A DNA stretch of 60,581 nucleotides. Source: Acetonema longum DSM 6540. GTDB lineage: Bacteria > Bacillota > Negativicutes > Sporomusales > Acetonemataceae. The position numbers were made by a program, and so were the translations under genes. The notes under the pieces were generated by a model. The model saw nothing but the letters and a program-made list of their open reading frames with translations, had not been told where the DNA came from and ran no database searches. Positions 1 to 7,767 of this stretch are shown here, in pieces. The stretch spans positions 1 through 60,581 of the forward strand of contig NZ_AFGF01000221.1 in NCBI RefSeq assembly GCF_000219125.1. The letters are read 5' to 3'. Position 1 is the stretch's first letter, and the number at the start of each line of letters is the position of its first letter.

Positions 1-205
1 GTTTTAGAGCGAAGCCATATAAAAAACTCCCTTGAGAGTTTGATATAAAGCCTCTCCATAAAAGTTATATTTATGGAGCCTTGATGGCTCTTAACTATCA
101 AATGATTTATTGACTGTCTGTTCCGAAAAACAGACCCGCACATCTGGCATAATTCATTCTTACCTGCATTGTTCAGTTTTCAAGGTGCTCTGTCGCTATC
201 AGCAA
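1..205 (-). other. rRNA-operon-like leader running off the left edge
   Basis: Read on the minus strand, this stretch follows two strong promoters and contains GCACCTTGAAAACTGAAC (171-188), which resembles the conserved leader/spacer motif of Bacillota rRNA operons. Several hairpins follow: GTCTGTT/AACAGAC near 115-137, CCATAAA/TTTATGG near 55-77, and AAACTC/GAGTTT at 24-41 followed by a short T run. No open reading frame is present. I infer that a 16S gene starts just beyond base 1, but no 16S sequence is inside the window, so a tRNA or other stable RNA operon is also possible. Confidence 0.55.
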
Positions 206-213
206 CGTTACAT

Positions 214-243
214 ATGTTAGCACAACTTTTTGAGTTGTGTCAA
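214..243 (-). promoter_or_regulatory. Sigma-A promoter P2 of the rRNA-like leader
   Basis: On the minus strand TTGACA (238-243) is separated by 18 bases from TAACAT (214-219). It lies about 65 bases downstream of P1 in the same orientation, the tandem arrangement usual for rRNA operons. The spacer contains the small inverted repeat CACAACT/AGTTGTG. Confidence 0.65.
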
Positions 244-282
244 TATGCATTTTTTGGTATGTTTGTCATCAGCGACTTTATT

Positions 283-311
283 AATATATCACACTCGGTT
301 TACCGTGTCAA
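283..311 (-). promoter_or_regulatory. Sigma-A promoter P1 of the rRNA-like leader
   Basis: On the minus strand a perfect TTGACA (306-311) is followed after 17 bases by TATATT (283-288). This near-consensus promoter reads away from yunB and toward the left edge. Confidence 0.7.
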
Positions 312-366
312 CATAGTTGAATAAATAAATTATCAAATTCGTTCAGATCCTGTCGCTTTTTTCTGC

Positions 367-1038
367 TCAACGAGATTCATTGACATCATTAGGCGGAGTC
401 ATGTAGGGTATTTGCACATAGGTATTGGGTACTTCTCCTACAATGATATATTCGGCAATGGGTACTTTCGTATTGACGGAAATACTTTTACCGACCAATG
501 GAACGACAATTCTGATTTGAGTGGTGACGTCTAAGTAGACCATATGTCGGGTTTGATTGATACCGGCTTGCTCAAATTTGTCGAGAACCTTAGTCTGAAC
601 CGTCCCCATGGGAATAATAGTCACAGGAACCCTGGGACCTAAGCTGGCCAGAAGCTGACTGCCCAAAACCTGACCAATAGGAATTTGAATTTTTTGTTCA
701 GTGATGGCTTTCAGATTCTCTTGCACTTTTATCGTCGTCTCAGCCGCCAGTTTGTTGAATTCCATGGCATTCGGCTGGATTAAAACCACCCGTCCCCGAT
801 GATCCAGCTTTATAGTGACCAAAGTATTAGGGTCAATCGTGGTGCGGATCTTCTCATTAATGACACTATTAATCGTCTGAGTGGCCAGAACCGTAGCTTT
901 TGCCTCAGTCATCGCCAGCAGAGTGGGTTTCATATGTGTTTCCACCCGCCAAAAAGTATACATGAGAAAAATCAGCAAGAAGAACAGCACTATTGTCAAT
1001 ATGCTGACAGGCCGCTTTTTTCTGACTCTGAACCGCAT
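367..1038 (-). CDS. yunB: Sporulation protein YunB
   Basis: The product matches YunB, a sigma-E-controlled mother-cell protein needed for normal sporulation in Bacillus. It has a basic N-terminus (MRFRVRKKRP), one membrane segment at about residues 12-30, and a soluble domain rich in short beta strands ending in an IPYMTPPN-type tail. I chose ATG at 1038 because GGGGAGAGG lies just upstream; an in-frame TTG at 1053 has no ribosome binding site. A sigma-E-like promoter precedes the gene, which fits the family. The gene is single and is transcribed divergently from the PBP gene. Length (223 residues) is close to the Bacillus protein. Confidence 0.88.
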   Translation of the reverse strand: MRFRVRKKRPVSILTIVLFFLLIFLMYTFWRVETHMKPTLLAMTEAKATVLATQTINSVINEKIRTTIDPNTLVTIKLDHRGRVVLIQPNAMEFNKLAAETTIKVQENLKAITEQKIQIPIGQVLGSQLLASLGPRVPVTIIPMGTVQTKVLDKFEQAGINQTRHMVYLDVTTQIRIVVPLVGKSISVNTKVPIAEYIIVGEVPNTYVQIPYMTPPNDVNESR

Positions 1039-1067
1039 AGACCTCTCCCCCAAAATACTGTGTAATC

Positions 1068-1097
1068 AGTATATGGGGACTGTCTGTCCAATGTGAC
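1068..1097 (-). promoter_or_regulatory. Sigma-E-like promoter of yunB
   Basis: On the minus strand GTCACATT (1090-1097) is followed after 14 bases by CATATACT (1068-1075). Each differs by one base or so from the Bacillus sigma-E consensus (GKCATATT, CATACAMT), and the spacing is right. Since yunB belongs to the sigma-E regulon in Bacillus, the assignment is well supported, though not tested. Confidence 0.7.
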
Positions 1098-1167
1098 TGC
1101 CGCCATCCCCCCCCTATTATTCCGTCTCCTATCCTTCTAAATCAGCGGTTGGACAGTATATATGTAG

Positions 1168-1209
1168 AAAAGTAATAAAGAAGTAATAAAGAAGTAATAG
1201 AAGTAATAC
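1168..1209 (+). repeat. Short tandem repeat, four GTAATA units
   Basis: Four near-identical 9-11 base units containing AAGTAATA (or GAAGTAATA) lie head to tail, ending about 20 bases before the TATAAT (1233-1238) of the penicillin-binding protein gene. The array is A-rich and could act as an UP-like element or as a slippage-prone spacer. This is inference from position only. Confidence 0.7.
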
Positions 1210-1265
1210 TGTATCCCAATGCTTTATTGTGCTATAATTATGTTCGATTAAATAAGGAGGCCACT

Positions 1266-3467
1266 ATGAGGACTCAGCGTGAAACCCCACCGTCCCGCTC
1301 ACCGGGCAAAAAAAAGACTACACAGTTTATGGCCATCACCATCATCGTATTTATTGTCATGATCACCGGCGCCGGATTAGGGTTCCTTACCGCCAGTATT
1401 CATTCCATGCCCAGTCTCCAGGGCGAAATGCGGCCTGCCGCCTCTTCCCAAATCTTCGATGTGAATAACCGCCTGCTGACCACCATTCATTCGGTGGAAA
1501 ACCGGCTTCCTGTAACTATCAACAAAATACCCAATTACCTGCAATATGCCTTTTTGGCTGCAGAGGACGTACGGTTTTATCAGCATGTAGGCATCGATCC
1601 TAAAGGAATTATACGGGCGGTTTGGTCTAACTTAACTGAAGGCGGCATTTCCGAAGGCGGCAGCACCATCACTCAGCAATTAGCCAAAAACGCCTTGCTT
1701 ACACAGGATCAGACTTTAAAACGAAAACTGCAGGAAGCTATTTTGGCCCTGCAAATAGAACGTCACTACACCAAAAGTGAAATTATGGAGATGTATCTGA
1801 ATCAAATCTATTTTGGTGCCGGCGCTTACGGTGTGCAAGCCGCTGCTCAGGTTTACTTCGGTAAAAATGTTGAAAATCTTAGTGTGGCAGAGTCAGCTAT
1901 GCTGGCCGGCATTCCTAAAAGCCCCAACTACTACTCGCCGTTCAATAATCCAAAAATCGCCAAAGAGCGTCAGATAACCGTCCTGGAACAAATGGAGCGC
2001 TATGGATTCATTGACGGGGAAACTGCTCAGAAGGCCGCAAAAACGGAATTGAAATTCGCCTTCCGTTCTAACCAGGGCCTGGGGTCCATATCCTACTTCA
2101 TCGATTATGTAACGCAGCAATTAGTTGATAAGTATGGCGCTGATGCAGTGTACAAAGAAGGGTTACGGATTTATACCACTCTGGATTTGGATATGCAGCA
2201 AATGGCAGCCAGGGCGATGCAGCAGCTCCCCACTACCGGGGAAGATTCCAAAGGGGTTAAACAACCTCAGGGGGCTCTGGTAGCCCTTGAGCCCCGCACC
2301 GGTTACATAAAGGCTATGATTGGAGGCCGGGGCGACGACCAGTTTAACCGGGCAGTTCTGGCCGAGCGTCAGCCAGGCTCGGCTTTTAAACCTTTCGTAT
2401 ATTTAGCCGCTATTGAAAGCGGCATGACTGCAGCAACGATTATCGACGATAAGCCCATGACTTACGGCAAGTATTCACCGGTAAACTACGACCGTAGATT
2501 TCGCGGACCTGTCTCTCTGCGAAACGCCCTGGAGCTTTCTCTCAATGGTGTTACCGTACAACTGGCTAATCAGATAGGAATCGACAAGCCTTTATACTAT
2601 GCTAAGCAAATGGGCATATCCACTTTAGTCATGCAGGGAAAGGTCAATGACCGGCAGCTGGCTGTTTCTTTAGGCGGTCTGACACGCGGAGTAACCCCGC
2701 TGGAGATCGCCAGCGCTTATGGTGTATTGGCCAATCATGGTATAAAAGTAGACCCGGTTTCCATCCTAAAAGTAGTGGACCGGAGCGGAAAAGTCCTTGA
2801 ACAGCATAAATTGAGCGAAAGAGCAGTCATCAATGAACGAAGCGCCTACCTTCTGACGGATATGATGAAAGGCGTCATTGATCACGGAACCGGAGCAGGA
2901 GCAAATATTGGCCGGCCGGCTGCCGGTAAAACCGGAACCACCAACGATTATCATGATGCCTGGTTTATCGGCTTTACACCTGACTTGGCCGCCTCCGTAT
3001 GGATGGGCTACGATAATGCTCAGGCGCTGGATGGTATTACCGGCGGAACCATTCCTGCCAGAATTTGGAAATCGTTTATGACCCAGGCGCTGGCGGAAGT
3101 ACCTCCTAAGGATTTTCCCCGCCCTGACGGCATTGTCACTGCAATGATCTCCACCAAGGATGGTTTGTTGGTGCTTGATCCCAAAATCAGGGATTCCCGC
3201 AGTGAAATATTCATTCAAGGCACCCAGCCCACTAAGCCTTCTACTGCAGCTATGCTGAAAGATGATAAGGCAAAAACGGATAAGAAGAAACCGCCCAAAT
3301 CATCTATTCCATTTAGCTCCAATGCAGCAGAAGACCCGGAACGGGATAACAATACAGCCCCTGGCGAGGAAGCCGCAGCTACAATAGCTATACCGTCTAA
3401 TACTGACAGAGATTTAATTCCTCCCCCGCCTCCACCCAAACCGGATAGCAGAAAACCGGTATCCTAA
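1266..3467 (+). CDS. Class A penicillin-binding protein (PBP1A family)
   Basis: Bifunctional peptidoglycan synthase: glycosyltransferase 51 domain, then transpeptidase domain, outside the membrane behind one N-terminal anchor (about residues 20-43). The GT51 signature EDVRFYQH begins near residue 100 and GGSTITQQ near 131. The transpeptidase motifs are SAFK (Ser about 372), SLN (about 425) and KTGT (about 555). A Lys/Pro-rich tail of about 90 residues ends in a run of six prolines and is probably disordered. The start at 1266 has AAGGAGG five bases upstream; an earlier in-frame ATG at 1227 lacks one. A TATAAT lies at 1233-1238 and a terminator follows. Whether it is the housekeeping or a spore-specific enzyme cannot be decided from sequence, although its neighbours are sporulation genes. 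Confidence 0.93.
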   Translation: MRTQRETPPSRSPGKKKTTQFMAITIIVFIVMITGAGLGFLTASIHSMPSLQGEMRPAASSQIFDVNNRLLTTIHSVENRLPVTINKIPNYLQYAFLAAEDVRFYQHVGIDPKGIIRAVWSNLTEGGISEGGSTITQQLAKNALLTQDQTLKRKLQEAILALQIERHYTKSEIMEMYLNQIYFGAGAYGVQAAAQVYFGKNVENLSVAESAMLAGIPKSPNYYSPFNNPKIAKERQITVLEQMERYGFIDGETAQKAAKTELKFAFRSNQGLGSISYFIDYVTQQLVDKYGADAVYKEGLRIYTTLDLDMQQMAARAMQQLPTTGEDSKGVKQPQGALVALEPRTGYIKAMIGGRGDDQFNRAVLAERQPGSAFKPFVYLAAIESGMTAATIIDDKPMTYGKYSPVNYDRRFRGPVSLRNALELSLNGVTVQLANQIGIDKPLYYAKQMGISTLVMQGKVNDRQLAVSLGGLTRGVTPLEIASAYGVLANHGIKVDPVSILKVVDRSGKVLEQHKLSERAVINERSAYLLTDMMKGVIDHGTGAGANIGRPAAGKTGTTNDYHDAWFIGFTPDLAASVWMGYDNAQALDGITGGTIPARIWKSFMTQALAEVPPKDFPRPDGIVTAMISTKDGLLVLDPKIRDSRSEIFIQGTQPTKPSTAAMLKDDKAKTDKKKPPKSSIPFSSNAAEDPERDNNTAPGEEAAATIAIPSNTDRDLIPPPPPPKPDSRKPVS

Positions 3468-3478
3468 AAATTTTTAAA

Positions 3479-3510
3479 TAAAAAACACGCGTAATTACGC
3501 GTGTTTTTTA
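3479..3510 (+). terminator. Intrinsic terminator of the PBP gene
   Basis: A perfect stem ACACGCGTAATTACGCGTGT is flanked by A and T runs, so it can act in both directions. It starts a dozen bases after the PBP stop codon. Confidence 0.9.
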
Positions 3511-3592
3511 TTTTTCAGCATATACATTAATACATACCAAATGCAGACTCTATTCCTCCAAACCGGTTAGTTCATTCTATGAACAAATTGCA

Positions 3593-3616
3593 GGAACACG
3601 TTTATAGACGTGTTCC
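3593..3616 (-). terminator. Hairpin after the microprotein genes
   Basis: GGAACACGT / ACGTGTTCC with a six-base loop, about 20 bases after the stop codon of the downstream microprotein gene. No long T tract follows, so it may stabilise the mRNA rather than terminate it. Confidence 0.5.
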
Positions 3617-3635
3617 CCGTAAGTAAAGAAACAAA

Positions 3636-3746
3636 TTAACAAATCGTGCTGTCGCCGTCAGTGAAGCAGAATAACAGCAGAATGATGATAATGATAATAA
3701 TCGCCGATGAATTGTTTCCCCCACAGCCAAAAAATCCTCTACCCAT
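3636..3746 (-). CDS. YjcZ-like sporulation microprotein (36 aa)
   Basis: A 36-residue protein with a Gly-rich start (MGRGFFGCGG), a polar NNSS turn, a membrane-spanning run of seven Ile then LLLFCF, and an acidic end (TDGDSTIC). This plan (Gly-rich head, Ile-rich helix, tiny size) is that of the YjcZ/YhfH-like small sporulation proteins of Bacillota, which are often missed by gene finders. AAGGAGG lies seven bases before the ATG. It follows a second, similar gene by 40 bases and probably shares its transcript. Assignment rests on architecture, not on a database match. Confidence 0.78.
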   Translation of the reverse strand: MGRGFFGCGGNNSSAIIIIIIILLLFCFTDGDSTIC

Positions 3747-3786
3747 TTAGTAAACCTCCTTCGTCTTATTCCTTTATGAATCCCCG

Positions 3787-3891
3787 CTATAGAGTGGTAT
3801 CGTCGTCAAAGAAGAATAACAGTAAGATAATGATGATAATCCAAATTACACTACTGCCCCCAAAGCCACCAAAGCAACCTCCTCTGGACAT
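3787..3891 (-). CDS. YjcZ-like sporulation microprotein (34 aa)
   Basis: A 34-residue paralogue of the next gene: Gly/Phe-rich head (MSRGGCFGGFGG), then SSVIW, five Ile, LLLFFF and an acidic tail DDDTTL. AAGGAGG precedes the ATG by about eight bases. A sigma-E-like promoter lies some 90 bases upstream and would drive both microproteins. Predicted to be a single-helix membrane peptide made in the mother cell; this role is inferred from the family and promoter. Confidence 0.78.
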   Translation of the reverse strand: MSRGGCFGGFGGSSVIWIIIIILLLFFFDDDTTL

Positions 3892-3977
3892 GAATTGCTA
3901 CCTCCTTCAAGTATATTGTTAAAGGCGGTTGTAGTGTGCTGCGGCAACTCTATAGAGTGCCACCACCTTTCTACTTC

Positions 3978-4007
3978 AATATATGGGGTTCTTTCGCAAA
4001 GTGTTAC
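3978..4007 (-). promoter_or_regulatory. Candidate sigma-E-like promoter of the microprotein pair
   Basis: On the minus strand CATATATT (3978-3985) stands 14 bases after GTAACACT (4000-4007). The -10 matches the sigma-E consensus at six of eight positions and the -35 at five of eight. The same -10 octamer recurs before the next gene upstream. Confidence 0.45.
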
Positions 4008-4016
4008 TCTGTAGTC

Positions 4017-4355
4017 CTATTTCAACAGGCGCCGGATTTGCTTAGGCGCCTCGGCAGCGGCTCTTAAAGACTGCATGGTATTATTAATCAGCTCACTGAC
4101 ATTTCGTATATTATTGACAGTACTGGTCATAGTGTCAATTCGTCTGTCCATATTGACCTTTTCCGGTGCAAAGGTCAGCAACATCATCATAAGCTGGTAT
4201 TGGAAATTGGGATTCCCGACCACTTGTCGTACTAACTGCCCTACTCTTGACTGTTCCGGTACAATTTTAATATTTTGCTTTTTTTCTTGGGTCTGGGTTT
4301 CAGGAGTACGGTTAGTATGGGATCTATGACGCCGGAAATTTTTCCGCAAACGCAT
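4017..4355 (-). CDS. Hypothetical protein, basic, 112 aa
   Basis: No family recognised. The first 35 residues are strongly basic and polar (RLRKNFRRHRSH, then EKKQN), followed by a mostly helical part with a hydrophobic stretch FQYQLMMMLLTF and a C-terminal amphipathic helix ending IRRLLK. No clear signal peptide or transmembrane segment. AAGGGGTG lies eight bases before the ATG. A sigma-E-like -10/-35 pair precedes it and its neighbours are sporulation genes, so a spore-related role is possible but unproven. Confidence 0.72.
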   Translation of the reverse strand: MRLRKNFRRHRSHTNRTPETQTQEKKQNIKIVPEQSRVGQLVRQVVGNPNFQYQLMMMLLTFAPEKVNMDRRIDTMTSTVNNIRNVSELINNTMQSLRAAAEAPKQIRRLLK

Positions 4356-4390
4356 TCTGATTCACCCCTTACGTTTTGGCTGTCTATACT

Positions 4391-4420
4391 AATATATGAG
4401 GTACCAGCCTCGAAAGGGAC
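4391..4420 (-). promoter_or_regulatory. Candidate sigma-E-like promoter of the 112-aa gene
   Basis: CATATATT (4391-4398) follows GTCCCTTT (4413-4420) after 14 bases on the minus strand. The -35 is a weak match (five of eight), so the call rests mainly on the repeated -10 octamer and spacing. Confidence 0.4.
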
Positions 4421-4470
4421 TATTGGATTCAGATAAAACACCCGAATTTGCATAAGGGAGGGGAATAAAA

Positions 4471-4791
4471 TTGTTAGAACAATTCGGTAATGCCATGGAA
4501 ATGATCAAAAAATTACAGCAGAACGTCGCCGATATGGAGGATCAGCTAAAACATGAACAAGTCGAAGTCTCAAGCGGCGATGCCGTACGGGTTATTATGA
4601 ACGGCCAGCAAGAGGTGATCGATATAGAAATCAATGCAAAATATCTGTCAGCTGATAACAGTTTGCTTTTACAAAATCTAATCGTCAATACAGTGAACAG
4701 CGCTTATACCAAATCCCGCGAAATGAGACAAAAAGCCATGGACCAATTGGCTGGTGCCATGAATTTGCCTAAAATACCAGGTCTGTTTTAA
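4471..4791 (+). CDS. YbaB/EbfC-family nucleoid-associated protein
   Basis: A 106-residue protein with the YbaB/EbfC plan: an N-terminal helix (GNAMEMIKKLQQNVADMEDQ), a short beta sheet containing VRVIMNGQQEVIDIEI, and a C-terminal helix with a KSREMRQKAMDQLAG-type repeat. Family members are dimeric DNA-binding proteins. It starts with TTG behind AAGGGAGGGG. Unlike the classical ybaB, it is not beside dnaX or recR but forms a pair with an unknown membrane protein 16 bases downstream, so it may be a paralogue with a specialised role. Confidence 0.85.
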   Translation: MLEQFGNAMEMIKKLQQNVADMEDQLKHEQVEVSSGDAVRVIMNGQQEVIDIEINAKYLSADNSLLLQNLIVNTVNSAYTKSREMRQKAMDQLAGAMNLPKIPGLF

Positions 4792-4807
4792 GAGGAGGGG
4801 CACCCCC

Positions 4808-5308
4808 ATGACCAACGATATATCGGATCGGTCTCTATGGAGTTCCATCAATCGGCTCATTGAAAAAACCATCGCAGAAGGGACCGGTTATGATGTCCTG
4901 ATTAATGTTTTAGCTTTATTTTGTTTATTATCCATTTTGCAGCGCAATACCGGCGCACAAGCCACAGCGCCTGTTCAGCAGGCGGTCGGAGGCGGATTGC
5001 AAAAATTAATCGGCGAATTGACCAAGGGTGAGGGAGGCGGCCCTTCTCCCGACGCGCTTATGTCTCTCCTGCCCCTGCTGAATAGTCCCCAGGTAAAATC
5101 AAAATTAAATCCCGCCACATTGGCGGCAGTATTCAGCCTGTTGAATACTGCCGGCGCCAGCGGTGAAAAGCAGGAAACTGTAAAACACGAACCAACGAAG
5201 CAAGATCCACCCCTTGCTGCCACTGAATCGGACCTAGAACAGGCAGTCCCAGTCGATTCCGAAAAAAGAGGGGGAGGACGGTACCTCAACTGGAAGAGCA
5301 GTTTTTAA
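4808..5308 (+). CDS. Hypothetical membrane protein, 166 aa
   Basis: No family recognised. Residues about 25-45 (GYDVLINVLALFCLLSILQ) form one likely membrane segment; the rest is Gly/Pro/Ala-rich, with a helical middle part (ALMSLLPLLNSPQVKSKL, then PATLAAVFSLLN) and a charged, low-complexity tail rich in Glu, Lys and Pro. AGGAGGGG precedes the ATG. It follows the YbaB-like gene by 16 bases, so the two are probably co-transcribed, and it ends at a strong terminator. Confidence 0.72.
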   Translation: MTNDISDRSLWSSINRLIEKTIAEGTGYDVLINVLALFCLLSILQRNTGAQATAPVQQAVGGGLQKLIGELTKGEGGGPSPDALMSLLPLLNSPQVKSKLNPATLAAVFSLLNTAGASGEKQETVKHEPTKQDPPLAATESDLEQAVPVDSEKRGGGRYLNWKSSF

Positions 5309-5320
5309 AAGAACCGCGTA

Positions 5321-5356
5321 ATAAAAACAGGCGCCAATATGACGCCTGTTTTTATT
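5321..5356. terminator. Bidirectional terminator
   Basis: AATAAAAACAGGCG and its complement flank a short loop between the convergent 166-residue gene and mutS2, so the stem serves both. Confidence 0.9.
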
Positions 5357-5363
5357 ATGCGGC

Positions 5364-7724
5364 TTACAGTTTTACCAGGGTAGCGCCATCGCCGCCCTCA
5401 TTGAACCCGGCAATTTCTATACTTCTCACATGCCGATGCTGTTTTAGATAGCTTCGCACTCCTTTGCGCAGAGCTCCGGTGCCTTTACCATGAATGACCA
5501 GTGCCTCTGAAAGGCCGGAGAGCACCGCATCATCCAGGTATTTATCCAGCTGAAGTTCCGCTTCTTCCACCGTAATTCCCCGGATATCAATCTGGCGAGA
5601 AACGGTTTGGGTTTTTAAGGTATCCACTGTTTTTTTCGACTGAGGCGCCCTTTCTCTCGGTTCATCCGCTCCTTCAGCCAGCCGGCAGTCTTTCAAAGCC
5701 ACATTGACCTTCATGATACCTAATTGCACGGTTGCTTCACCGGAATCGACAGATATTACCGTCCCATTCTGCCGCAAGGTAACAACCCATACCTTCATCC
5801 CAGGCCGCAGATCTTCCGCTGAAACAGTCGGAAGACTCTCTCTTTGGTCTTCCAGGTGGTGGGCCTGGGACAGGTTGTCCCGGAGCCGCTTGCGGGCGGC
5901 ATGGATTGCATACTGCCGTTCCTGACCGTCTTTTACCTGAAATTGTTCTTTTAATTCCTTGATGACCTCTTCCGCATCGCGACGGGCCTGTCGCAGAATC
6001 CCGGCGGCTTCGTTTTTAGCCTTATTGATGGTTTCGGCTTTTTTCTCCGTCAGAGTCTCCTGCTCCAATTCCAGCTTCTTTCTGAGTTCGGTGATCTGCC
6101 TCTCCTGCTGTTCAATGGCGGCGTTGCGTCGAATGTAGCTCGTCTTTTCTTCTTCCAGGGACGACAGGACAGATTCCATCTCCACGTGTCCCTTGTCCAA
6201 AAGTTGCCGGGCTCTGTCGATAATCTTGACCGGAAGTCCAAGACGTTTGCTGATTTGAAAAGCGTTGCTGCTGCCGGGTACGCCAATCAACAGGCGATAG
6301 GTGGGCCGCAGCGTCTGTTGGTCAAATTCAACGCAGGCGTTTTCTATGCCGGAGCGGCTATAGGCAAAGGTTTTCAGTTCGCTATAGTGAGTGGTGGCAA
6401 TAGTTCTGGCGCCGATGGAATGCAGGTACTCTAAAATAGCCATAGCCAGTGCCGCCCCTTCATCCGGATCGGTGCCAATGCCGATTTCATCCAGCAAGAC
6501 CAAGTCTTTGCCCGTAACCTGGTTTAAAATACGCACCAGGTTAGTCATGTGAGCCGAAAAGGTGCTGAGGCTCTGTTCGATGCTCTGTTCATCACCAATA
6601 TCAGCAAAAATGTTGTGAAACACCGTCAGTTGGCACTCGTTGGCAGCCGGGATAAATAAACCAGCCTGAGCCATTAATGCAAAAATTCCGACCGTTTTCA
6701 GAGCCACGGTTTTACCGCCGGTATTGGGACCGGTAATCACCAAGATATGAAAATCATTGCCAATGCGAACGTCAATCGGCACTACATCTTCGGATGGTAT
6801 CAACGGATGCCGGGCCTGCCGCAGTTCTACCTGTCCGGTTTGGTTGAACAGCGGCTCATGAGCTTTTAAGTCTAGCGCCAGTCGGGCTTTGGCAAAGGCG
6901 AAATCAATGTGGGCCATAGTTTCGCAGCTTTGAGTCAGAAGAGAGGCTGATTTGGCAACCTGAAGGCTCAGCAGCGTTAATATCCGCTCAATTTCATTCT
7001 TCTCCGCCGCCATTGCCTGTTTTAAATCATTGTTAAGCTGAACAACCGCCATGGGTTCAATAAAAACCGTAGCCCCGCTGGCCGATTGGTCGTGAATGAT
7101 GCCGGGAAACTGATGGCGGTGTTCTTGCTTAACCGGAATGCAATAGCGGTCACCGCGAACCGTGACCAGGACATCCTGAAAATATTTCTGATATTCCGAT
7201 GAGTGCAGAATACTATCCACTTTCTCCCTGATTCGCTGCCGGGTGGTACGAATTTCCCGCCGCAGCCGGGATAATTCCGGACTGGCGTCATCTCTGATCT
7301 GCCCCTGCTCACTAATAGCGTTTTCAATGGCCTGTTCCAAATTTCGCACTGGGGTTATCCCCCCGCTGTAGTCAGTGAGGATCGGCCCCAGATCGGGAAT
7401 ATCCTGAAAGAAGCTCTTCATGCGGCGGATCGCATACAATACACCGCCTACCGCCATAAGCTCACCGGTGTCCAGAATGCCCCCAATTGCCGCCCGTTTG
7501 ATCCCTTCCCTGATATCTCTGATACCGCCCAAAGGTACGTTAGGAACAGAACAAAGAATACCCAAGGCCTCCCGTGTCTCAGACAGCCGGAACTGTACTT
7601 CCTCCATCTCCGTTGCGGGCAGGAGCGCCTCGGCTAATTCCCGTCCCAAAGCCGAACTAGTCCGGCTAATCAATAACTGTAGAACTTTTGGATATTCCAG
7701 TACGGAAAGTACTAATGAATCCAA
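5364..7724 (-). CDS. mutS2: MutS2 family ATPase/nuclease
   Basis: MutS2 acts on branched DNA and collided ribosomes rather than in mismatch repair. This 786-residue protein has the MutS core with Walker A GPNTGGKT at about 332-339, the Walker B region LLDEIGIGTDPDEG, a long coiled coil (about 515-610) and a C-terminal Smr domain (about 710-786) with the IDIRG and IHGKGTGALR motifs. It lacks the MutS mismatch-recognition domain. It starts with TTG behind GGGGGG. A repeat element separates it from the upstream U32 gene, and the order pheST-zapA-...-mutS2 is conserved in Bacillota. Confidence 0.95.
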   Translation of the reverse strand: MDSLVLSVLEYPKVLQLLISRTSSALGRELAEALLPATEMEEVQFRLSETREALGILCSVPNVPLGGIRDIREGIKRAAIGGILDTGELMAVGGVLYAIRRMKSFFQDIPDLGPILTDYSGGITPVRNLEQAIENAISEQGQIRDDASPELSRLRREIRTTRQRIREKVDSILHSSEYQKYFQDVLVTVRGDRYCIPVKQEHRHQFPGIIHDQSASGATVFIEPMAVVQLNNDLKQAMAAEKNEIERILTLLSLQVAKSASLLTQSCETMAHIDFAFAKARLALDLKAHEPLFNQTGQVELRQARHPLIPSEDVVPIDVRIGNDFHILVITGPNTGGKTVALKTVGIFALMAQAGLFIPAANECQLTVFHNIFADIGDEQSIEQSLSTFSAHMTNLVRILNQVTGKDLVLLDEIGIGTDPDEGAALAMAILEYLHSIGARTIATTHYSELKTFAYSRSGIENACVEFDQQTLRPTYRLLIGVPGSSNAFQISKRLGLPVKIIDRARQLLDKGHVEMESVLSSLEEEKTSYIRRNAAIEQQERQITELRKKLELEQETLTEKKAETINKAKNEAAGILRQARRDAEEVIKELKEQFQVKDGQERQYAIHAARKRLRDNLSQAHHLEDQRESLPTVSAEDLRPGMKVWVVTLRQNGTVISVDSGEATVQLGIMKVNVALKDCRLAEGADEPRERAPQSKKTVDTLKTQTVSRQIDIRGITVEEAELQLDKYLDDAVLSGLSEALVIHGKGTGALRKGVRSYLKQHRHVRSIEIAGFNEGGDGATLVKL

Positions 7725-7767
7725 TACATTATCCCCCCATTACAATCCGTATCTCGGCCTCAAATCC

